Assembly (NCBI RefSeq): GCF_000372725.1
Contig: NW_005198537.1
Location: forward strand, 353,572 to 417,571
DNA length: 64,000 nt
Reading direction: 5' to 3'
Origin: Emiliania huxleyi CCMP1516
Taxonomy: Eukaryota > Haptophyta > Isochrysidales > Noelaerhabdaceae
Made by a program: the position numbers and the translations under genes. This document shows, one piece after another, positions 44,029 to 53,299 of the stretch. The first letter of the stretch is position 1, and every line of letters starts with the position of its first letter. The notes beneath the pieces are model-generated. The model made no database searches. It was given only the letters and a program-made list of their open reading frames with translations, and had not been told where the DNA came from.

Positions 44029-45471
44029 AAGCGTCGGGCCTCGGCGAGCTCCTCGACGTGGCCAGGCAAGCCGCAGGCAAACAGCAAGTCGGGAATGAAG
44101 CTGATGGGCTCGGCTCGACGTCGCGACGAGAAGATTTTTTTCGACGTACAAGCACAGACACGTCTTGGGTCTCCTGATGACGCCGGGCCACTCAAGCAAG
44201 AGAAGTGCGTCTCAGCAGCCTCATACCAGCACCTCACCACGTGGGCCCGATTTGTTGTTTCGGGGGCGTGACACGCGTCAAAGTTGGGCCGCCCTCGTGG
44301 CACAGGCAGGCGGGCGGCGACCGCCCGCCCCCGCGCCGGTGCCACGCGCAGCCGCTGCACGGTACTTGGTCGACCCGCACAGCGTGTGTTGGACAGGGCG
44401 GGCGTAGCCCTGCGCTGGCCGTCCGGCACGAGCAGCGCAGCGCAACCGTCAAATGTTTTGCGGCGGCCAGGGCTACGCATTGCGGCCGTGCCTGTTGCAA
44501 AAGGCACCCACACACCAAGCTGGCAGTTCAGAGCTCCGTGGAGGGCTCGGAGGGCAGGAACCCGTTAGCGCAGGGCCTTCCCCGTCCCGGTCCAGGCAGC
44601 CCGCGTCGCCTCGCTGCCCCACTGCACTTCTCTCGTCCCCGAGCTTTGGAGCCTGGACCGGCCCCGGCATCATCGAGCGGTCGATCGCCGCACCGCTCCC
44701 GTCTCGACAACCGCGAGCGTGCCCGTGGTTGTGGCGCCACAGCAATGACGCCGTCCGGCCCTCGCCCCCCGGCACCGCACTCGCGCTGAAGAGCGTTCCG
44801 GGCATTCCCAACAGTGACAGGCCTTGAGGTGCGGCCCTCAAGGCATCATCGCATACGCACGCCGCCCCGCCGAATCGCGGGTGGCGCGATCTGCCCTCGC
44901 CGCCCACGACGTCTCTACGACGCGTCAGCTGCACGAGGCCAAGAGTGTATCAAAATCAAAAAAAGCGAGGTGCCCTTGGAGACCGGGCCTGGGGCGCTCG
45001 GCCCTGAAGAAGGGCGTCACTGAATGAGCGTCACGGCATCAAGGCGAGTTTGCGAGGACGGTGGCGTGTGAAGTGCTGTGTGATGTGCTGTGTGTGTCCC
45101 AGGGTGTGAGGCCGGGGGCCTCACCCGACACACCCGGTACTCGTACACGCTCTGGCCCCGCGCCTCGGGTGTGCGTGTGGCGGGGGTGGTCCCTCGTTGC
45201 TCTGACGTCTCGGCCTACCCGGCATGCGCGGGGCGCCGGAGGGGGCAGCTCGGTCCTGCGGCTGCTTTGTACCACACGCACGTTTCCTCTGTTGAACTTT
45301 TCCATAAAACTGGATAACATGCGCGCGAGGCCGAGAGGGGGGGACGGGGGCTGCGCGGGCTGGGGAGAGACTAGTCGGGTGCTCCAAAGCGTGCACGCAG
45401 CCGGCTACATGCCCCCTTCCACCCCCAGCACCATAGGCTGGCCACATGTGACGCGCGTGTCTGAGCCGGAG
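44029..45471. other. Spacer, no gene seen
   Basis: Long open frames occur on both strands (for example 44205-44789 and 44473-44934), but none shows recognisable composition or family match. Alternating gtgtg-rich sequence lies at 45063-45105. Confidence 0.4.
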
Positions 45472-46575
45472 CTAGTCACCATCGAGCTCGATGGCGTTAG
45501 CCCAACCCGCGGCGTCCTTTTCGGAGCGCGAGCAGCCGCCCGTAATCTCCACCTCGTCGTCCTCGCCCTCGCCGCCACTAGACACCTCGAGGTTGGTGGC
45601 AGTGGCAGCGGGCGGCGCGCCCCGCTGCCACTTGCCGCTTGGCTGGGCGTCGGGCCGCTCCCACTTCAGGGGCGGGCCCGTGGGGGCGGTGACGGGCGCG
45701 GGCGGCGGCGCCACCAGCGGCGCGCCCCGCTGCCACTTGCCGCTGGGCTGGTCCTCGGGCGCCTCCCACTTGACGGAGGCGGAGGCGGGCGTGCCGCGGA
45801 CGGAGGTGGCCGCGCCGCCGCTGGCCCCGCCCTGCGAGCGCGCCGCGCTCCTCGTCGGGTGAGGCGCCTCGAGCTTGACGCGCGTGCCGGCGCTGGAGGC
45901 GGGAATCGCGCCCGCCTGCTGCCGCAGCGTTCGGTCCGCCGCCCGTTCTTGCGCCGCAGCGGCCTCCGCCTTAGCCTGTGCCGCCGCTTCGGCGGCCCGC
46001 CTTGAGGCCACACGCATCCGCTTCTGGGGCGCCTCTACCGGCTGTGCCGCCTGCGCCGCGTCTGCCGCGGCAACCGCCCGCGCCTGCGCCGCGTCTGCCG
46101 CGGCAACCGCCCGCGCCTGCGCCGCGTCTGCCGCGGCAACCGCCCGCGCGTACGCCACCGCCGCCTCCACCGCCGTGCCGAAATGGCCCAAGTGAAGTCC
46201 CGAGTGAGCCTCGAGTGAGCCAGGCAGATCCACCCTGAAGCGGCCGGAGAGTTCCTCCCTTCCCCGCAGCGCTGCCCCCGGCACGATCTCCAACACACCT
46301 TTGTAGCCGGTGCGGCATCTGCTCGAGAGGTGCAGCCGCAGCCCCTCCGCCTCTGTCACCACCGTCGGAGGCTCATACTCGCCGACCGTCCGAGCGTACG
46401 CCACCGCCGCCTCCACAGCCGTGGCGTAGTTTCTCCCGATGGTGACAGTCTTTCCGTTCGACCAGTACTGCGCTCGCCACACGCTTCCCACCTTGTACAC
46501 GCCCTTGTACGACCGGAGGCCGTGCCACGTCGAGAGGTGCAGCCGAAGTCCCTCCGCTGTCGCGACCGTTGCCAT
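45472..46575 (-). CDS. AP2-like two-repeat DNA-binding protein with SUMO-type motifs
   Basis: Single-exon, 367 aa. Two copies of a module, EGLRLHLS..(x)..YKGV, end in TAVEAAVAYAR (about residues 8-62 and 77-140). The first is intact (YKGVYKVGSVWRAQYWSNGK). The second has an expanded, less regular middle. The Y-K-G-V ... W-x-A ... A-A-x-A-Y pattern is that of AP2/ERF-type DNA-binding domains. Then come three tandem copies of AVAAADAAQAR (46060-46146), a basic segment, and a disordered tail with PSGKWQRGAP twice and three psi-K-x-E sites (VKLE, VKWE, LKWE). It ends in an acidic EGEDDEVEIT. It probably acts in the nucleus as a transcription regulator. Confidence 0.75.
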   Translation of the reverse strand: MATVATAEGLRLHLSTWHGLRSYKGVYKVGSVWRAQYWSNGKTVTIGRNYATAVEAAVAYARTVGEYEPPTVVTEAEGLRLHLSSRCRTGYKGVLEIVPGAALRGREELSGRFRVDLPGSLEAHSGLHLGHFGTAVEAAVAYARAVAAADAAQARAVAAADAAQARAVAAADAAQAAQPVEAPQKRMRVASRRAAEAAAQAKAEAAAAQERAADRTLRQQAGAIPASSAGTRVKLEAPHPTRSAARSQGGASGGAATSVRGTPASASVKWEAPEDQPSGKWQRGAPLVAPPPAPVTAPTGPPLKWERPDAQPSGKWQRGAPPAATATNLEVSSGGEGEDDEVEITGGCSRSEKDAAGWANAIELDGD

Positions 46576-47476
46576 GGTCAGTTCTCCCGCTCACACCTCT
46601 CCCACTCACACCGATTTCGAGTACCCTCTTCAGACCCAGGTTCCGACCCTCTGCGTGGCCGACTCACACAGCGAGCCTTCCTGTCTCCCTGCTGCCGATT
46701 CATCGGTGGTGCTCAGTCAAGATATTGTAGAGACCGACCATATGCACAATATCTTGACTGAGAGCTAAGCCCAGTTCGACGATCGGCAGCCTCACCGCGG
46801 GTCGCGCCGCTGTGCAGCGAGAGCCAGGCTCGCCCGGCGAAGGTGACCAGAGAGTGCTCAACAAATACCAGAAAAAATCAGGGAGCCTCAGGGAGTACCA
46901 CTGCCACCATCCAGGCCGCGGGAGCCGATCGGCTGCGCCGAGGACAGCTCCCTCAGTGTGCTCCGCGGCTCACCAGTGTGCGCCGCGGCGCCGTCCAGCC
47001 ACTTTGGCGGCCAGCCACCGGTCGAGTTCTTCGACTCTGGAGGACAGAAAGGTACCGTCTGAAAGGTATTTTCATGCTCTATTGACTGGCGAAAAAATCC
47101 CCCGCAAAATGTTTTCACAGCGGGCGTGATTCACAGGTAAGCATGAGCGAAGCATCGGGTCCGAAGAGGGTACTGCGCTGGGGACCCGTGGACGCAGATC
47201 GAAGGCTAGCTCAAAAAGGAGACAAAGACTGGTGCCTGGGGTGCGCCATTCTGACCGAGAAATCTCCACCAGAATGGCGCCGACCGCCGCCACCCCCAAC
47301 GAGGGCTCCCCGGCTGACGTGCTCGACGCCGGCTGCCTCGCCGAGATCTTTGGCCGCCCACAGACCGAGAGATCAAAAACGCTCGGCCCTGCTACGGTTC
47401 GAGCTGATTTTTGTGTACACGGGAAGCTGTTTTTCTTTTGTTCTTGGCATCTACGACGCGAGAGAGTGGTCCAGAG
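46576..47476. other. Spacer upstream of STI1, with a perfect hairpin
   Basis: 46712-46728 and 46746-46762 form a perfect 17-bp stem (ctcagtcaagatattgt) with a 17-base loop; see findings. No gene is seen. A pyrimidine tract gtttttcttttgttcttgg (47430-47449) lies just before the STI1 start. Confidence 0.5.
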
Positions 47477-50422
47477 ATGGAGGCGGAGAAGGCGCTCGGC
47501 AACGAGAAGTTCAAAGCAGGAGACTTCGCGGCCGCCATCGAGCACTTCTCCAAGGCTCTCGACATCCAGCCGACGCACGTGCTCTACTCGAACCGGTCGG
47601 CGTGCTACTGCAGCCTGCGGAAGTGTGTGACTGCTGCCAGCCCGCGCCGCCGCCCGCCCCAGCCCGCGCTAGCGCCGCCGCCCGCCTCGGCCCGCGAGCG
47701 CGGCGCCGACGCGCGCTCTGGCCGCCGGCGAACCCAGGTACGACGAGGCGCTCTCCGATGCGGAGAAGTGCATCGCCGCCAAGCCCGACTGGGGCAAGGG
47801 CTACGGGAGGAAGGGCGCTGCGCTGCACGGCCTCGGGAGGTACAACGACGCGATAGCGGCGTACGAGTCGGGGCTCGGGCACGAGCCGGGGCTCGCGATG
47901 CTGACCAACGGCATGGCCGAGGCCAAGGCCGAGATGGAGGCGTCGCAGGACGACGGCGGGATGGGCTCGCTCGGCAACGTGTTTGGGCAGCCGGACGTGC
48001 TGCAGAAGATCGCGGCGAACCCGCAGACGGCAGCATTCCTCGCCGACCCCGGCTTCGTCGCCAAGATCCAGAGCCTGCAGCGCAACCCGTCCGCCATCGG
48101 CCAGCACCTGCAGGACCAGCGCGTGCTGCAGGTGATGGGCATGCTTATGGGAGTCAACATCCAGACGCCCGACGCGCCGATGCCGCAAGCGAGCGCGCCG
48201 CCGCCAAAGGCCAAGGCGCCCGAGCCGGAGCCCGAGCCGCTGACGCCGGAGCAGGAGGCGGCGCTCGCCCTCCGGAAGGAGGCGACACTTCCTAGAAGCT
48301 TCCCAGACGCTGCCTGGAGCCTTCCATACGCTCTCGGTCCTCTCCTCTCGGGCCTGCAGCGCGCGGCGCCAGGCCACGCCACCCGCCGTGGCACAGGCGG
48401 ACGAGCACAAGCTGAAGGGCAACGCGGCGTACAAAGCCAAGGACTTTGACGCGGCAATCGGCCACTACGAAGCTGCCATCAAGGTGCGCGCCCCGGGGCC
48501 CGGCCGAGGCATGATGGGTTGTGTGGAGGCGCGGCACACGAGGCACGGCACACGCCCCAAATGCACAACCCGCCCGCCGGCACGGCGGCGCTGTGGGGAG
48601 AGTCTCGGGGCGAGCCCTGCGCCCACTCCGCCTCCTCCCCGCCGCCAGGTGCTGCCCGGCGAGCCGACCTACTACAACAACCTCGCTGCGGTGCTGATGG
48701 AGAAGAAGGACTTCGAGGGCTGCATCGCAATGTGCCGAGACGTAGCCGAGACGTAGCCGAGACGTAGCCGAGACAGGGCTGCGTCGCGCAACGTGCTGAG
48801 TCCGTAGAGTGGCTGCGGTCTCCGATCGCTCCCGCCTCCGCGCTTCCTCTCGACTGTCCTCCATCGCACACGCCCGCTGTCCGCCCACCTCGAGCGCGGC
48901 CCCGTGTGGCGTGCAGCCCTCAACCCGTTCTCCGTGTGGCGTGCAGCCCTCAACCTGTCCGCGCGTGTGCGCGCAGGTGCAAGACGGGCATCGAGAAGGG
49001 GCGCGAGGCGAAGGCCGACTACAAGCTCATCGCCCGCTCCTTCATGCGGATTGGCAACGCGTACAAGAAGCAAGGCGCGCCGCCCGCCCGCCGCCCGCCG
49101 CCCTACTGCCGCCGCGCCCTGCCGCCGCCGCTAAGAGGGGGGCGGGTGGCTTCACCGGGGGCGAGAGCGCGGTGCGTGTGTTGTGCGTGGCGGCTGTCCT
49201 GCCAGCGTGTGTTGCGGTGCTGTTAGGCCAGCTGGACGAGGCGATCCGCTCGTACGAGGACTCGCTGATGGAGGACCGGTCCGAGGAGGTGGAGAAGCTG
49301 CTCAAGCAGACGCGCGCCGCAAAGAAGAAGGCGGAGAGACCGCCGAGAGACCGCCGAGAGACCGCCGAGAGACCGCCGAGAGACCACCGAGACGTAGACG
49401 CGAGCGTCAAGCCGAGGCCGGCGGCGCACCTCTCCCTCTCCACGCATCTCTAACCGCACCCTCCCTGCGCCCGCAGGCGGAGGCGGAGGCGTACCTCTCG
49501 CCCGAGAAGGCGGAGGAGGCGCGGCAGGAGGGCAACGAGTTCTTCAAGCGCGGCCCCGCCGAGGGGCCGGAGATGTACGCCAAGGCCATCGAAAAGTACT
49601 CCGAGGCGATGAGGCGCAACCCGAAGGACCACGTGCCCTACTCGAACCGCGCCGCCTGCTACCAAAAGGCGACCCGCCTCGCAGCGCGCGCCCTCGCCAG
49701 ACCAGCCCTCGCCAGACCAGCCCTCGCCAGACCAGCCCTCGCCGTGACCCGGCCCTCGCACACGCATCTCGCCGCGCCGGCGTGGCGCACCGCTCGCACC
49801 CGCAGCTGGCACCCTCCCAACGACGCCTCCCTGTCCGCCGTCTTCTCGCCCGCTGGCCCCTCGCCCCTCCGCCCCTCGCCCCCTCCGCCCCGTCGCCCAC
49901 CGCCTCGCCCCCCCTCGCCCGGCAGCTCATGGAGTGGCAGCTCGCGCTCAAGGACGCCGACCGGTGCGTCGAGATGGAGCCAACCTTCGTCAAGGGCTGG
50001 TCGCGCAAGGCGGGGATCCACTTCTACCTCAAGGAGTACCACAAGGCGCTCGACGCGTACGACCGCATCCTCAAGCTCGAGCCTGCAAACGAGGAGGCCA
50101 AGAGCATGACGGAGCAGGTGCTGCAGGCGGTCAACGCCGCAAACCAGTCGGGTCACGCCGCTGCTTGGCGCGGCCTCCCCGCCGCCGCCCGCCGCCGTGA
50201 CTCTTGCCGGAGCCCTCGCGCGCAGGCGAGGTGGACCAGGAGCGGCAGGCGCGCGCGATGGCCGACCCCGAGATCCAGGCCATCCTCGGCGACCCGCAGC
50301 TGCGCTCGATCCTGGGAGAGATGCAGACCGACCCGAAGAAGGCGCAGGCCGCCATGGCGGACCCGACCATCGCGGCCAAGCTGCAGAAGCTCATCGCCGC
50401 GGGGGTGCTGCAAGTGCGGTGA
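47477..50422 (+). CDS. STI1: STI1/HOP Hsp70-Hsp90 organising co-chaperone
   Basis: TPR co-chaperone that bridges Hsp70 and Hsp90 in the cytosol. Nine exons, all phases consistent: 47477-47622, 47738-48281, 48397-48483, 48649-48731, 48977-49074, 49227-49330, 49477-49668, 49926-50151 and 50226-50422; 558 aa (human 543). Order: TPR1 (ALGNEKFKAGDFAAAIEHFS), the first DP/STI1 domain (DVLQKIAANPQTAAFLADPG), TPR2A (HKLKGNAAYKAKDFDAAIGH), TPR2B (RQEGNEFFKRG ... NRAACYQK) and the second DP domain (MADPEIQAILGDPQLRSILG). Carboxylate-clamp residues of the K-x-x-x-N-x-x-Y/F type are visible in each TPR block. Four of eight introns are GC-AG (48282, 49075, 49331, 49669). Introns contain short tandem repeats (gagaccgcc at 49335-49390; ctcgccagacca at 49690-49740). 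Confidence 0.95.
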
Positions 50423-50914
50423 GCGGGCACGCGGCGCTCGCTGCTCGCTGAGGCTGCTCTCTATCTCTCGCTCTCTCCTCTCTCATTGTCTGCGTCTCCT
50501 CCGCCTCTCTCTCTCTCTTCCTCCCCCCCCCCCCCCTCTCTCTCCCTCTCCGCTTCTCCCCTCCTTCCGTTTGCCCTCTAATATGGCCATGCACTCCTCT
50601 GTCCTCGCAAGAGGCAGGCGAGAGGGGCGCCGCGCTGGGTCCCATCCGCGCGGAGCGTCGGTAGATTTCTCACAGGTGTCTTCTAGGAATCGCGAAATCC
50701 GCAAAGACGAGCAATTAAATTTTCATTTATCTTTTCAACTTCAAATAAATCGTACTTCTAAATTCCTAGTTCACTTTACGTCCAGTCACTCAAGTCGTAG
50801 GGTACGGGGGGTCGTGATATACTGTGCGCTGCCTGCGTTATCTCGAGCGACTCCGTCCCGCGGAAGCCGGAACCGTCGTTCCCCGTGTCTATCTCAAAAA
50901 GAAGGCTCAGAAGC
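50423..50914. other. Convergent intergenic region, no gene seen
   Basis: A (CT)n-rich tract runs from 50456 to 50570, including a 14-C run near 50524. 50690-50780 is unusually AT-rich for this window. The STI1 and dioxygenase genes end towards each other here. Confidence 0.5.
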
Positions 50915-53158
50915 TCAAGCCCTCCCGCCGTCCACGCTCAGCACCTGCCCTGTCACCCAACCGCTCGCGTCGCTCGCCAGCCAGAGCACTGCGTCGGCGA
51001 TGTCCTCGACGGTGCCAAGCCGGCGCAGAAACGTGGCCTCGAGCAGCCGCGCCTGTCCCTCGGCGCCGTACGCCTGCCACTGCGCCTCGGAGGCGGGGTT
51101 GGAGCGCACAAAGCCCGGCGCGACCGAGTTGACGGCGACGCCGAAGGGGCCGAGCTCGAGGGCGAGCTGCCTAGAGAGAGAGGGATGCGGGCGATGCGGC
51201 GACGAGGGCCTTCGCCAGGCGGCGGCTCGAGCGCGGCGGCTGCTTGGTGAGCCCCACAAGCGCGTGCTTCGCGGCGCAGTATGCATGCAGCCGGGTGAGC
51301 GAGGGGTGAACGCCCGCGCCGCTGCTGATGGTGATGCAGTGTCCGCGCGCCGCCTTCAGCGCCGGCGCCGCCGCCCGCGCAGCGACAAAGGCCGCCTTTG
51401 TGTTCACGTCGAAAATCGCGTCCCACGCCGCCTCGGTCGCCTCCTCGACTGGGCCTCCGACCTGCGCACAGCGCCGCCGTCCGTGAAAGCCGCGCGCCCG
51501 CACCTCGCCGCCACCTCCGCAGCGCCGGGCGCACGTGGCCGAGCACCCCGCCAGCGCAGAGCACGAGCGCGTCCACGCGCGCCTCTGCGCCCGCCCACGC
51601 CGCGACCGCCCCAAAGTCGCGAAAGTCTACCGTCGCGGGCACCACTCGGCCGCTCGCGCCGCCCGCCAGCGCCGCCGTCTCCGCCACCTCCGCCGCCGCG
51701 GCCTCCCCAGGGCCGTCGCACGCGAGCACCGACGCGCCGAGCGCCGCGAAGCCGAGGGCGATCGCGCGGCCGATGCCGTGGCCGGCCCCCGACACGAGCA
51801 CGACGCGGCCCGCGAAGGAGATGCGCCCGGACCTGGGGAGCTGCGGCAGCCGTCCGGGAGAGGCGCGTGCGTGCGCCGCCGAATCGTTGCCCACAGCTTG
51901 GGCGACGGCGCCGCTCGAGCCAGCGGGCAGGAAGGTGGCGACGAGCATCCCGTAGTAGACGGGAACCTGACCGGCCGCAGTGGGCCAGTTGCCTCGCCTG
52001 CGCCCGCCAGTTGGCTGGTGTGCTACCACGGTGGCTGGTGTGCCGAAGCCAGCGTGGTGGGCGTGGATAAGGGAGTGGGCTGCGTGTGAGCAAGCAGAGT
52101 GGGCGTGGATAAGCGAGTGGGCTGGGTGTGAGCAAGCAGAGTGGGCGGGCCTCGTGCGCGAGGAGCGAGCCCTGCAGAGCGCCGCCGACGGTCGAGGTGT
52201 GTGCTGCCTCTGCCCTCCGCATCGCCGCGTCGAGCAGGACGAAGCCCTCGATGCCGCAGCACATTGCTTCGCGCGCGAGCCGCACTGCGCCGTCCAGCGC
52301 GGCGGTGCTTCCCGTCTCCACCCACCGCGCCACCGCCCTCTCGAACGGCTCGGCGCATGCATGGGGAGAGGCGTACCTCGCGTTGAGGTAGCGCGGGTCT
52401 GGGACGCCGTCTGCCCGCCTCGGCGCGCGCGCGTCGCCGTGCACGTGGGCGAGGTCGGCCGAGATGAGCAGGAAGACGCGCTGCTCTTCGCCAGCCGCCC
52501 AGTCGTGGATCGCCTCGCCCACTGCAGCCGTCGCCGAGCGGCGGCTCGCCACGACGGCCGCGCGCTCGAGGGTCCCCGCAGGCCCGTGGCTGAGCACGAC
52601 CACCTGCGGAGGGGAGCGGACCTGGCGGCGGTGTGTCGAAGCGGGCGGCAGAGTGGTAGTGGTGATGACATGCATGTGCATGTATGTGGGAGTTGCAGCA
52701 GGAGGGATGTGAACCTTTGCGCCATCGGAAAGAGCCGGTCCGAGGAAGGAGAGCGGCACGCACTCGCCCCAGCGCAGCGGCGCGTCGTATCCGGAGAAGG
52801 CCGTCAGGCCGGCGGCTGAGTGGCCGCCTGCTTGGAGGGCCGTAAGCAGCGACCGGGCTGCGGCCGCGTCGCACTGCACTGACACGCGAAATTCTCCCCA
52901 CGCGCCCATCCAGTCGCACGAGCCGCTTGCACTCGAATTCTGATAGATGCACATGTCTGCGCTGTCGCTGTGAAGGCCGTGCGGCGTGTAGAGGATAATG
53001 AGGTGCGGGTGCGCCGCCCGGACTGCGCAACCAGCTGCGAAGCAGGCTTCATGCAGCCGGCGCGCGGCGCCGCCAAGCGGCGTGCCAGCCATCTCCGAAC
53101 GCTCAGGGTCGAGGATGAGCGCACCGTGCGGCATGATTGCGGCTCCGACGAGCGGCAT
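50915..53158 (-). CDS. LigB extradiol dioxygenase fused to short-chain dehydrogenase
   Basis: Five exons on the minus strand, phases consistent: 53158-52715, 52603-52151, 51966-51526, 51461-51241 and 51170-50915; 604 aa. Residues 1-300 are a class III extradiol ring-cleavage dioxygenase (LigB fold): AAIMPHGALILDP, ILYTPHGLHSDSADM, VVVLSHGP, LISADLAHVHGD, EAMCCGIEGFVLLD and the closing VPVYYGMLVATFLP. That last block and the SDR Rossmann motif (GAGHGIGRA, from 359) lie in one uninterrupted exon, so the fusion does not depend on splicing. The SDR half has ITISSGAG, YCAAK (Y507, K511) and ends in VTGQVLSVDGGRA. Three of four introns are GC-AG (52150, 51525, 51240). A plausible role is ring cleavage of a catechol-type substrate coupled to oxidoreduction of its precursor or product; the substrate is unknown. 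Confidence 0.88.
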
Positions 53159-53299
53159 ATAACACTCGAGCGAGCGGGCTGCAGGTGGGAGCGGGCTGCA
53201 GGTGGGAGCGAGCGGGCTGCAGGTGAGAAGCAGGGAGGCCGTCCGGGCGACTATAGACTATAGTCGAGCGCGTCGGAGAGGTGTTTGGCTGCCGGGGTG

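Noticed and set aside
44205..44934. Overlapping 150-190-codon frames on both strands
   Set aside because: No coherent composition, no family match and no supporting splice structure.
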